Origin: Planctomycetaceae bacterium
GTDB taxonomy: Bacteria; Planctomycetota; Planctomycetia; Planctomycetales; Planctomycetaceae
Assembly (NCBI GenBank): GCA_015485495.1
Contig: WFTL01000019.1
Coordinates: forward strand, 1-36,710
Reading direction: 5' to 3'
DNA length: 36,710 nt
The notes below the pieces were generated by a model. That model worked only from the letters and a program-made list of their open reading frames with translations. It made no database searches and was not told where the DNA came from. The position numbers were made by a program, and so were the translations under genes. Of the stretch, positions 8,510 to 15,660 are shown in pieces (within the stretch, counting starts at the first letter, position 1; every line of letters starts with the position of its first letter).

Positions 8510-9333
8510 TCACAGATTCTCGACCGATCCGGTCTTCTCGATCGCCCCATTCTGCCGCCCCGGAGTCTGCTCACTGCCGGACTTTCCGTCGCCTGTCTCA
8601 CCTGCCGCAGACTGCGTCTCCGTCACGAAGCCTTTCGTCAGATGCCTGATTTCCTGATCGTCGTACAGCCACCGCACGTAATCAATCTGTCCATAGAGTT
8701 CATCATATTCATTCCTGCTTATTCGATATCTCCTTTTGAAGTCCCGATAGATTCCGGCGTACCATTTTTCTTCACTCACATTCGTACTCACGAGCCTGAC
8801 ACCGCCCAGATACGGATCGTCCTCCATGCCCTCCTGAAAGGAGGACAGATGTTCCAGTGTATACACATACAGATGCACATTGTTCACGGACGCCTTCAGG
8901 CAGCCTGCACACCTGCTGAAGTCCGCCGGCCGGCAGCCTGTGACGCGCTCATAATTTTTCAGCCAGGGCCCCACCAGCGTGCGCACATGCGCTCCGACCT
9001 TTCTGTTATAGTCACTGATCAGCCAGTCGACGCTTCTGCCCATCACGTCTTCCCGTGTCCCGACAAACCAGGGATTCCCGGCATCGGTGAGATTATGGAA
9101 ATATGCCGACATGCACCGGCTGGCCGGCTCCCGAAACCCCGTAATCACGACAACCGCATCAAACCGCCGACTCCATTGTGTTATGCAATCGTGCGCCTCT
9201 TCATGATGGTGAGTATGCAGCACTCTTTTTTTCCATACATGCGTTCCAGGCTGTTCTTGAACGTGGCTGATCCGACTTTGCCCATCTGGTACACGACAAA
9301 TGCCCTGTCCCGGGCCCTGAAAAAGCCAAACAC
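8510..9333 (-). pseudogene. NKWYS/capsular-polysaccharide sulfotransferase-like gene, frameshifted at an A7 run
   Basis: The most plausible start is the GTG at 9333, six bases after AAGGGGG. It reads FVVYQMGKVGSATFKNSLER, which has the KVGS loop expected of the sulfotransferase-like phosphosulfate-binding site. At the A7 run (plus-strand T7, 9226-9232) the frame must slip by -1. After it the other frame continues RVLHTHH, then FREPASRCMSAYFHN (the second nucleotide-binding motif) and EEKWYAGIYRDFKRRY, the EKWY signature of the NKWYS family. The slippery heptamer is A-AAA-AAA in the upstream frame, so programmed -1 frameshifting, transcript slippage, a real mutation or a base-calling indel are all possible. 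The region around 8640-8900 is visibly richer in A/T than its neighbours, suggesting acquisition by transfer. Members of this family act in polysaccharide biosynthesis or sulfation. Confidence 0.72.
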
Positions 9334-9446
9334 AGGCGACCCCCTTCATTGTTTACAATACCGTCCTGATCCGGACGGACAGGATCCGGAGCCGGCGCGG
9401 GAACATGAGCACAGCCGGAAGACTGCGCATTTTAACAGGACAGGCC

Positions 9447-9475
9447 AGGCTATCGGCGTCCCGCTGCGGTGTCAA
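9447..9475 (-). promoter_or_regulatory. Possible sigma70-type promoter for the sulfotransferase-like gene
   Basis: On the minus strand a consensus -35 TTGACA (9475-9470) is followed after 17 bases by TAGCCT (9452-9447). The -35 is perfect and the -10 matches only in the TA and the final T. The GTG start lies about 110 bases downstream. Confidence 0.3.
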
Positions 9476-9693
9476 GATGACGGATGCTGCCGGCAAAGAG
9501 GCGTTCATCATACAAAGTGTGCTTCGGAAGGACACCCGAGCGAAAGCTGCGGGCGTTTCGATCGGAAAGACCGTGATGTCGCACGGGCCATCGGGTGGCG
9601 GCCGTGCTGTCCTGTTTTCGAAGACCGGGGGCCGGCCGGCTACGCTGTCGGGAGCGATTTTCCGCGCGGTTCGGCATTCAGAGTCCAGGAGGT
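9476..9693. other. Remainder of the divergent intergenic region
   Basis: The full gap between the sulfotransferase-like start (9333) and the binding-protein start (9764) is 430 bp and includes the two promoter candidates listed separately. Nothing else with coding character or RNA-like structure was recognised. Confidence 0.45.
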
Positions 9694-9722
9694 CGGACAT
9701 CCGGAATTCCGAGAGGTACGAT
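9694..9722 (+). promoter_or_regulatory. Candidate promoter of the ABC binding-protein operon
   Basis: CGGACA (9694-9699) and TACGAT (9717-9722) are separated by 17 bases. The spacer contains a perfect 10-bp palindrome CGGAATTCCG (9702-9711). The start codon is 41 bases after the -10. The GGTACGAT hexamer context is repeated before the alcohol dehydrogenase gene. Confidence 0.4.
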
Positions 9723-9763
9723 AGGGCGGAACAGAAACCTTTTGGAAAGGAAGCACAGATCCG

Positions 9764-10795
9764 ATGCGGACCAGGCACACCGTGACCGCCGGGGTGGTGA
9801 TGACTGTCGCCGGGCTGGCCGCCATTGTGATTCCTCATCTGCTGAAGGATTCCGAACGGCTGGTCCTGTACTGCGCCCATGATTCCCTGCTGGCCGATGA
9901 AGTGATTCGGCGGTTTGAGCAGGAAACCGGGATTCGTGTGGATGTCCGTTATGACGAAGAAGCCAGCAAGTCGCTGGGGCTGGTGCGGCTGCTGCTGGCC
10001 GAAAAGGATGCCCCCCGGGCCGACGTTTTCTGGAACAATCAGCTTCTGGGAACCCTTCGACTGCGGGAAGCGGGCGTGCTGCATCCGTATCGCGGTGTCG
10101 GCTGGAAACGCATGCCGGACCGCTTTCGCGATCCGGACGGATTCTGGGTTGGTTTCGCGGCCCGCTGTCGAGTCTGGCTGGTCCACACGGACCACATGCC
10201 GGCCACTCAGGAAGCCGTTGCGGCTGCTTTGCAGCAGCCGCGTCTGGATCGCTGCGCCATCGCGGAACCTCTGTTCGGCACGACGCTGTCTCATTACTGC
10301 ATTCTTGCCGAACACATGGGGCTGGATGAACTGAAGCGGTGGCACCGCAGCCTGGTGGAGCGGGGCATTCGGCTGGTCCGCGGGAATTCCGCATCCCGCG
10401 ATCTGGTCGTTCGGGGCATCTGCGACCTGGCGTTCACCGACACGGACGATGCGTTCGCCGCGGTCGATGCGGGGGCTCCGGTGGCCATGCTGCCGGTGCG
10501 GCTGGAGAACGGCCGCACTCTGTGTCTGCCCAACAGCATAGCCATTGTGGCCGGCTGCCGGCGGCTGCAGGCTGCTCAGAAATTCGTGGATTTCGTCCTG
10601 TCGGAATCCACGGAAGTTCAACTGGCCCGCGGCGTCGGACGCCAGATTCCTCTGGGTCCGGTGGACGACCATCTGCTGCCTCCGGAAGTCATCGAAATGA
10701 AACAGTGGGCCGAACAGGCAGTGCGTGTGTCGGATGCCGCCGCTTTCTACGATCCGGTGATCGAATGGCTGACTGCTGAAAGGACCGGACCATGA
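9764..10795 (+). CDS. Iron(III)-type ABC transporter substrate-binding protein
   Basis: A 343-residue extracytoplasmic binding protein with an N-terminal hydrophobic anchor (residues 8-28). The family-typical stretches are LVLYCAHDSLLADEVIRRFE, then TGIRVDVRYDEEASKSLGL, and ADVFWNNQLL, which is the ADVFWsNe block of the FbpA/AfuA iron-binding group. Near the end, GRQIPLGP is also conserved. Such proteins deliver Fe3+ or related ligands to an inner-membrane permease. The gene overlaps the permease by an ATGA, indicating translational coupling. GGAAAGGAAG precedes the ATG by about 11 bases. Ligand identity cannot be read from the sequence, and no Fur box was recognised. Confidence 0.85.
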   Translation: MRTRHTVTAGVVMTVAGLAAIVIPHLLKDSERLVLYCAHDSLLADEVIRRFEQETGIRVDVRYDEEASKSLGLVRLLLAEKDAPRADVFWNNQLLGTLRLREAGVLHPYRGVGWKRMPDRFRDPDGFWVGFAARCRVWLVHTDHMPATQEAVAAALQQPRLDRCAIAEPLFGTTLSHYCILAEHMGLDELKRWHRSLVERGIRLVRGNSASRDLVVRGICDLAFTDTDDAFAAVDAGAPVAMLPVRLENGRTLCLPNSIAIVAGCRRLQAAQKFVDFVLSESTEVQLARGVGRQIPLGPVDDHLLPPEVIEMKQWAEQAVRVSDAAAFYDPVIEWLTAERTGP

Positions 10796-12264
10796 CGGCA
10801 TCCATTGTTCTGGCCTGGTCTGTTGTCCGCACTTTACTGGTTGCCACGGTGGCCGTGAGCACGGCACAGTTGGTTCTTCACCGGGGAATCCCCGCCGACC
10901 GACCGCTGCTCCGCCGCATTCTGCCGGCAGCGCTGCTGGTTCCTCTGACCATCCCGGAACTCATTGTCGGGTTTTCCTGGCGCTATCCGGCTCAGTTTCT
11001 GACTCATTCGCCGGCGGCCACGGAAATTCTGTATGCCGGCGTTCTGCTGATCCGTTCCTGTGCCGTCGCACTGCTCGTGTTCCTGATGATGCCTCAGTCG
11101 GCCGTCACGCCGGAATCGCTGCATTCGTGGGCTCTGCTGCCGGATCGCACAGTGCGGCATCGCATGACAGCGCTGAGACTGAACCTGACCGGCCCGTGGA
11201 GAGCCTTCGCTGTTGCGTGGTGTCTGACGGCTCTTGTCAGTTTCCAGGATTTCGAAACCGCAGCCCTCATTCAGATCGACCGGCATCCGGTCGCCTGGAC
11301 GGCGTGGCTGTTCGATGCCCATGCCGGCGGCCAGCAGCCGAGTGAAACTCTGAAACGGCTGGCAGGACCGCTGACCGTTCAGATGGCTCTGCTGATCCCG
11401 GCAGTTCTGCTGATCGCGACGGTTCCCGAGCGGGAAACTGAATCGCCCGCAATTCGTCAGACCGGCGAACGGCACCTGGTGTGCGCCGTGGCCGCATGCC
11501 TGTTCGCTCTGACCGGACTGGCTCTGACCGGTCTGTGGCCTCTGGCTGTGATGGTGCCCGAGGCAATTCGGGGGTTGCCACTGATCCTGCGGGACGGCTG
11601 GGGGCTGGCCGCTTCGCAGATGGCCACACTGGGATTTTCGGCAGCAGCGGCCGCCACGGCTCTGTCTGCCGCTTTTCTGCTGAAGCGGCATGGACGTCTG
11701 TTGTGGGTCATCCTGTTGCTGCTGCCGGGGCTGACCGGCAGTCTGGCCGTCAGTCTGGGGCTGCTGCGGCTGTTTCAGCTTCCGGGTCTGCGGATCCTCT
11801 GGGACACCTGGCTGCCGCTGCTGCTCGGCCAGAGCCTGCTGATGCTGCCCAGAGCCTGGGTTCTGCTGCAGATTCTGGACCGTCTTGTGCCTGTCGAATC
11901 CTTGCACAGTGCCCGTCTGCTGAAAACCGATGCCCGATTTGTTCCGCAGGCCCGACGGCTGCTGTGGCGTCTGCAGGAACTCGGATGGCTGGCAGCGGTC
12001 GCCCTGCTGTGCCACTGGTGCCTGTGGGACGTGACCACTGCGTCCATTTTGCGGCCGGTGTCGGTGGAACCGGTCGTCACGCGGCTGTACCGGGAAATGC
12101 ATTTCAGCCGCACGGAGTCTCTTTCGGCACTCACTCTGATCACGATGCTGATGCCGGCGGCCGCGGCCGGGGCAGGCATCGCCGTAAGGATGCTGGCCGA
12201 CCGATGCGGCCGGTGGATGCCCGCATCCGGGACTCCTTCTTCCCGGTCGGAAGCAGTCGGCTGA
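10792..12264 (+). CDS. ABC transporter permease with two BPD-type halves (FbpB-like)
   Basis: The 490-residue protein has about twelve hydrophobic helices in two similar halves, as in iron(III) permeases of the FbpB type. Each half has a cytoplasmic-loop region beginning ESLHS (ESLHSWALL near residue 105, ESLHSARLL near residue 368), which marks the internal duplication of the EAA loop that docks onto the ATPase. The canonical Gly of the EAA loop is not evident in either copy. It partners the preceding binding protein, with start and stop overlapping by ATGA. No ATPase gene follows: the next gene is an alcohol dehydrogenase with its own promoter. The ATPase must be encoded elsewhere, or the system is incomplete. 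Confidence 0.85.
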   Translation: MTASIVLAWSVVRTLLVATVAVSTAQLVLHRGIPADRPLLRRILPAALLVPLTIPELIVGFSWRYPAQFLTHSPAATEILYAGVLLIRSCAVALLVFLMMPQSAVTPESLHSWALLPDRTVRHRMTALRLNLTGPWRAFAVAWCLTALVSFQDFETAALIQIDRHPVAWTAWLFDAHAGGQQPSETLKRLAGPLTVQMALLIPAVLLIATVPERETESPAIRQTGERHLVCAVAACLFALTGLALTGLWPLAVMVPEAIRGLPLILRDGWGLAASQMATLGFSAAAAATALSAAFLLKRHGRLLWVILLLLPGLTGSLAVSLGLLRLFQLPGLRILWDTWLPLLLGQSLLMLPRAWVLLQILDRLVPVESLHSARLLKTDARFVPQARRLLWRLQELGWLAAVALLCHWCLWDVTTASILRPVSVEPVVTRLYREMHFSRTESLSALTLITMLMPAAAAGAGIAVRMLADRCGRWMPASGTPSSRSEAVG

Positions 12265-12270
12265 GGTTGA

Positions 12271-12298
12271 TTGAGTCGGACGAATGGCCCGGTACGAT
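12271..12298 (+). promoter_or_regulatory. Promoter candidate for the zinc alcohol dehydrogenase
   Basis: TTGAGT (12271-12276) and TACGAT (12293-12298) lie 16 bases apart in the 77-bp gap after the permease stop codon. The GTG start at 12342 is 43 bases downstream. This suggests the dehydrogenase is not simply part of the ABC operon. Confidence 0.5.
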
Positions 12299-12341
12299 GA
12301 ACATCTGTTCCCGGCGGGCCGCCACCTGAGGACACGCATCC

Positions 12342-13379
12342 GTGAAAGCACTTCTGCTGACCGATTACAAACAACTGGAACTGACCGACATTCCGCAGCC
12401 GGAAATCGGACCGGACGATGTTCTCATCCAGGTGCGGGCCTGCGGCATCTGCGGCAGCGACATACACGGCTGGGACGGCAGCAGCGGCCGTCGCATTCCG
12501 CCCCTGGTGATGGGACACGAAGCGTCGGGAATCATTGCGGCCGTCGGCAGTGACGTCACGGACTTCGTGGAAGGTGACCGTGTCACGTTCGATTCCATGG
12601 TGTCCTGCGGAGACTGCTGGTACTGCCGGCGGGGGGAATCCAATCTGTGCGATCATCGCATGGTTCTGGGGGTTTCCTGCGGTGACTATCGTCGCTACGG
12701 CGCGTTTGCGGAATACATCGCCGTGCCCCAGCGCATTGTGTACCGCATTCCCGATGCGCTGAGTTTCGAGCATGCGGCTCTGATCGAAGCGGTTTCCGTG
12801 GCGGTTCACGCCGCGGCCCGAACGCCGATTCGCCTGGGCGACACAGCCGTGGTGGTGGGCAGCGGCATGATCGGTCTGCTGGTCATTCAGGCTCTGCGGC
12901 TGGCCGGATGCCGTCGCATCATCGCCACCGACATCAACACCCATCGACTGCATGCCGCGGAATCGATGGGAGCCGACGTGACGATTCATGCGGCTGAAGA
13001 AGACGTTCCGTCGCGTGTCCGGGAACTCACACACGGCCGCGGAGCCGACGTGGCCGTGGAAGTCGTGGGAACCGGTCCCACGATCCGCTCCGCGGTGGCC
13101 TCCACGCGAAAAGGCGGCAGTGTCACCCTGGTCGGGAACGTCACGCCGGAAATCGAACTCCCGCTTCAGGAAGTCGTCACCAGAGAACTCAGCCTGAACG
13201 GCACCTGCGGGTGTCGCGGCGAGTATCCCGTCTGCATCGACCTGCTGGAATCGGGCGCCATCCAGGTGGAACCGCTCATCACGGCCCGTGCCTCTCTGGA
13301 AGACGGAGCCGACTGGTTTCAGCGGCTGTACGAAGGAGACCCGGCAGCGATGAAAGTGCTTCTGTGCCCGGATCTTTGA
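12342..13379 (+). CDS. Zinc-dependent alcohol/polyol dehydrogenase (MDR family)
   Basis: A 345-residue medium-chain dehydrogenase. The catalytic zinc site is visible as C37 in ACGICGSDIHG with H59-E60 in VMGHEASG. The four structural-zinc cysteines are C89, C92, C95 and C103 (SCGDCWYCRRGESNLC). The Rossmann motif GSGMIG (173-178) is followed by D197 in IATDIN, which favours NAD+ over NADP+. The closest groups by motif are sorbitol, galactitol-1-phosphate and threonine dehydrogenases; the true substrate is not decidable from sequence. Translation begins at a GTG preceded by GAGG. It ends convergently with cutA. Confidence 0.93.
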   Translation: MKALLLTDYKQLELTDIPQPEIGPDDVLIQVRACGICGSDIHGWDGSSGRRIPPLVMGHEASGIIAAVGSDVTDFVEGDRVTFDSMVSCGDCWYCRRGESNLCDHRMVLGVSCGDYRRYGAFAEYIAVPQRIVYRIPDALSFEHAALIEAVSVAVHAAARTPIRLGDTAVVVGSGMIGLLVIQALRLAGCRRIIATDINTHRLHAAESMGADVTIHAAEEDVPSRVRELTHGRGADVAVEVVGTGPTIRSAVASTRKGGSVTLVGNVTPEIELPLQEVVTRELSLNGTCGCRGEYPVCIDLLESGAIQVEPLITARASLEDGADWFQRLYEGDPAAMKVLLCPDL

Positions 13380-13405
13380 CCGTGTGTCCTGTCTGTTCCT
13401 TCAGC

Positions 13406-13421
13406 ACCGATCCGGATCGGT
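13406..13421. terminator. 16-bp perfect palindrome between convergent genes
   Basis: ACCGATCCGGATCGGT lies 27 bases after the dehydrogenase stop codon and 38 bases from the cutA stop. On the plus strand it is followed by CTGTTTCG, only a weak T-rich tail. It could act as a terminator stem or a protein-binding site. Confidence 0.35.
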
Positions 13422-13458
13422 CTGTTTCGTCCGGCCCCGGCTCGCCGCGGACACCTGC

Positions 13459-13782
13459 CTAAGAATCCGCGGCCGATGTTTCCCGCTGAATCCACTGCGC
13501 ACAGGATTCCGATGCAGCCGAAACGGGCCACGCGAAAACGCAGGGACAGTCGTAGTCGTGCAGTTCACAGATCCGATCGATGGCATCGCGGGCAGAGCGT
13601 GTGGTCGTCTTGACCAGAACGGCCACTTCGGAAGCGGTCTGCAGGGCGCCTTCCCAGCGGTACACCGACTGCACCTGCGGAAGGATATTGACACAGGCGG
13701 CCAGGCGTTCTTCCACCAGCGTTCGGGCAATCCGTTCGGCGGAATCCTGCGTGCCGGTCGTGAAGTAAATGGTCTGCAGCAT
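13459..13782 (-). CDS. cutA: CutA family protein
   Basis: A 107-residue CutA1-type trimer-forming protein. It begins MLQTIYFTTG and has the family blocks ARTLVEERLAACVNILPQV and SVYRWEG, the latter including the conserved Trp. CutA was named for divalent-cation tolerance, but its molecular role remains unsettled. The usual HPYEVPEI block is changed to HDYDCPCVFAWP, which adds two cysteines and removes the Glu. The ATG at 13782 matches the normal family N-terminus; a longer frame extends upstream without similarity. It follows the conserved hypothetical by 77 bp on the same strand. Confidence 0.9.
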   Translation of the reverse strand: MLQTIYFTTGTQDSAERIARTLVEERLAACVNILPQVQSVYRWEGALQTASEVAVLVKTTTRSARDAIDRICELHDYDCPCVFAWPVSAASESCAQWIQRETSAADS

Positions 13783-13859
13783 GAACAGGTCTCGTTTCTG
13801 GAAACGGCATGGAGATCCGGCAGACATCAGTCCGGAAAGGTTTTCCTGCCGGCGGATCG

Positions 13860-14297
13860 TCACGACACTGCAGAACGCTCGAAAACAACAACCGCGTCGG
13901 GAAGAAGCTGCTGAACCGCACGGGACGGTTCCAGATTGAAGACGACGCGCCCGGCACTGCCCCAGCACCCGCCGCGGAAATGAAACACGGCGCTGCCATC
14001 GCGAATCGTACTGACCGCGGCCACGCCTTCCATCTCCCCGCCGGAGATCGCTTCGAATTCGATGTTCACGGACGCCAGAGCGCTGATCAGCCCCGTTCGG
14101 TCGTCAGCAGCAATGCACAGGGATCCGGGCCATTCGCAGGACACCCATCGGAGGCCCCTGGGGAGGCCCGACTGAGCGGCCAGGTGAAAAAAATCCTCCT
14201 GAAGTTCCCGTTCGAACTTTCGGTACTGCAGAATCGCCCGCAGGACTCCCGGAACGGCCGTTTTCCGGGCCCCCATGAAAGCTCGAATGAAATCCAC
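13860..14297 (-). CDS. Conserved planctomycete-type hypothetical protein
   Basis: This 145-residue protein has no domain I can name. It reads like a folded cytoplasmic alpha/beta protein, with no signal or membrane segment. Notable segments are GLPRGLRWVSCEWPGSLCIA, an alternating hydrophobic strand ALASVNIEFEAISGGEMEGV, and AVFHFRGGCWGSAGRVVFN near the end. The last resembles segments I associate with small proteins found across Planctomycetes; this is recollection, not a search result. Translation begins at a GTG with GGGAG upstream. It lies immediately ahead of cutA and may be co-transcribed with it. Confidence 0.65.
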   Translation of the reverse strand: MDFIRAFMGARKTAVPGVLRAILQYRKFERELQEDFFHLAAQSGLPRGLRWVSCEWPGSLCIAADDRTGLISALASVNIEFEAISGGEMEGVAAVSTIRDGSAVFHFRGGCWGSAGRVVFNLEPSRAVQQLLPDAVVVFERSAVS

Positions 14298-14781
14298 AGC
14301 CGAAAATCTCCCGCATCCGTCCGAGTCATCTGCCGACCAGGAGTATCCATCGGCAACTATCGCAGGTCGGCCCGGCCGGGCAAAGGCGCCCGGTCGGTTT
14401 CCTCCGAGGAAAGCAGGTCAACTCGTCCCGGTCCGGCCTCCGCCCCTGCCCGCCGATTTCGGCCGGCCCGTTGTCCTGGGTCTCCGTCTTTCGCTGTTCC
14501 GGCAGGTTTCTTCTGCAGGACGACCGGATCGCCGGGCATGATGAACAGGCCGGAAATCCGGTTTCCGGTTGTGGTCCGGCCAGGAACATTCATCTGAACA
14601 GTCGCTGCAGTCCGATATACCGGAATAATCGGTACCATTCCTCATGCCGCAGCATCGTCGGGAACGGCCGTCTCTTCAGCCTCAGGAGACTGCCGGCCGC
14701 GTTTCGCAGCGGATGGATCGACCAGGATGCGGTACGGATTCAGGGGGGAGGCAGCGGGACACTCCGGGGGGGGAGGTCCAC
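14298..14781. other. Gene-free divergent spacer
   Basis: This 484-bp region lies between the GTG of the hypothetical gene and the GTG of the orphan secretin-domain gene. Several overlapping ORFs occur; a minus-strand one from 14593 to 14357 begins MNVPGRTTTGNRISGL but turns into low-complexity Arg/Gly/Ala sequence and has no convincing family. No promoter pair or RNA structure stood out. Confidence 0.4.
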
Positions 14782-15216
14782 GTGCGAATACAGGGTTACC
14801 GGACCGTTGCGCTGGCCGGACTTATCGCCGTCACCGCATGGATTCTCAGCCAGTCCGAATTCGTCGATGCTTCCGAAGAAGGCGGCGCATCGGTGCCGTC
14901 AGAGAGCGTCCGGCCTGACAGACTCTCTCCGGGACATCAGCCGGCCGGCATCCGGCTCAACTACTTCGACGTTCGCTGGAATCGGGTTTTGAATGATGTG
15001 TGTCGGCAGGCAGGGCTGACACTCGTCATGAACCAGACGCCTCCGGGACATTTCGCCCGGCGGGATCGCGCACGCTATTCCACAGCGGACAGCCTGCAGA
15101 TTCTGAACCGGGAACTGGAACTGCTCGGTTATCAGCTGCAGATACACGACCGCCACCTGATTGTTCTGAAGCGAAGCGATCGGCCGGAAACGCAGAGACC
15201 CGCGGGCGTGTTCTGA
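14782..15216 (+). CDS. Orphan secretin-type N-domain (STN-like) protein with membrane anchor
   Basis: A 144-residue protein starting at a GTG that follows GGGGAGG by five bases; an upstream frame from 14644 lacks a site. An N-terminal hydrophobic helix (VALAGLIAVTAWILSQSE) anchors or exports it. The C-terminal half, IRLNYFDVRWNRVLNDVCRQ followed by AGLTLVMN and QILNRELELLGYQL, matches the short alpha/beta STN-like domain found at the start of secretins and repeated in planctomycete secretin-like proteins. Here the domain stands alone, with no beta-barrel part. It could be an accessory subunit of a secretion or pilus system, or the remnant of a longer gene. It sits just before a segment with decayed coding character. 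Confidence 0.7.
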   Translation: MRIQGYRTVALAGLIAVTAWILSQSEFVDASEEGGASVPSESVRPDRLSPGHQPAGIRLNYFDVRWNRVLNDVCRQAGLTLVMNQTPPGHFARRDRARYSTADSLQILNRELELLGYQLQIHDRHLIVLKRSDRPETQRPAGVF

Positions 15217-15299
15217 AGCGGCCGGAACATGCCGGAACGCCGGCAGCCTCCGCTCGGCCGTTTCTGAATCTGTCTGTCCGGTCTCCGCCCGGCGGCGGA

Positions 15300-15645
15300 G
15301 ACCGCGAAGCGGGCGGGAATCGAAATGCTTCTTCGGTCAGCATGCCGGACACAATGACGACCGGCCCCGAAACATCGGGCGGCTGCTGCTGTGTTTTCCT
15401 GAAAAGGAGGGGATCCGGTGGAAACAGCCTGCAGCACATCGTGCGGCGTCACCCGGGTGATCGTGCCCCGGGCTGCTGCGTACACCGCCTCCACGGGATA
15501 TTCACCGGCCGGCAGTGCAGTTGACGATCAGCGGCGGCTTTCTCAAGATGACCGGGTCATCTGATTCGCGGTCCGGGGCGCGGATGCGCAGCCGGAACGG
15601 CGGCGAGGCGGCCGGCTGCCCGGCGCCCCTGTTTTTTCGCGGCAT
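15300..15645 (-). pseudogene. Possible frameshifted small gene, divergent from the histidine kinase
   Basis: An ATG at 15645 opens 47 codons (ending RKPPLIVNCTAGR) that stop at 15502. Coding-like sequence resumes at once in a second frame (EYPVEAVYAAARGTITRV, about 15506-15390), then in a third (PPDVSGPVVIVSGMLTEEAF, about 15398-15320). Two single-base shifts would join them into one protein of about 110 residues or more. AGGA lies upstream of the ATG. No family is recognised. It may be a pseudogene, or a chance alignment of open frames in high-GC DNA. Confidence 0.3.
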
Positions 15646-15660
15646 GAAAGGGAATATCCT

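Noticed and set aside
8200-8601. Minus-strand ORF of 133 codons in the gene-free stretch
   Set aside because: Overlaps the end of the sulfotransferase-like gene, no site before its start and no motif; not supportable.
9694-9763. Fur box before the iron-type ABC operon
   Set aside because: Only a 10-bp CGGAATTCCG palindrome was seen, which does not resemble the Fur consensus.
9353-10867. Minus-strand open frame of 504 codons
   Set aside because: It is the complement of the ABC binding protein; its sequence is rich in Gln, His, Arg and Pro and matches no family, as expected for a shadow frame in high-GC DNA.
10834-12351. Minus-strand open frame of 505 codons
   Set aside because: Shadow of the permease: extreme Gln/Arg content, no ribosome-binding site, no motif.
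14357-14638. Minus-strand ORF starting MVPIIPVYRTA
   Set aside because: Turns into low-complexity Arg/Gly/Ala sequence, lacks a family and a good ribosome-binding site; retained only as part of the gene-free spacer.
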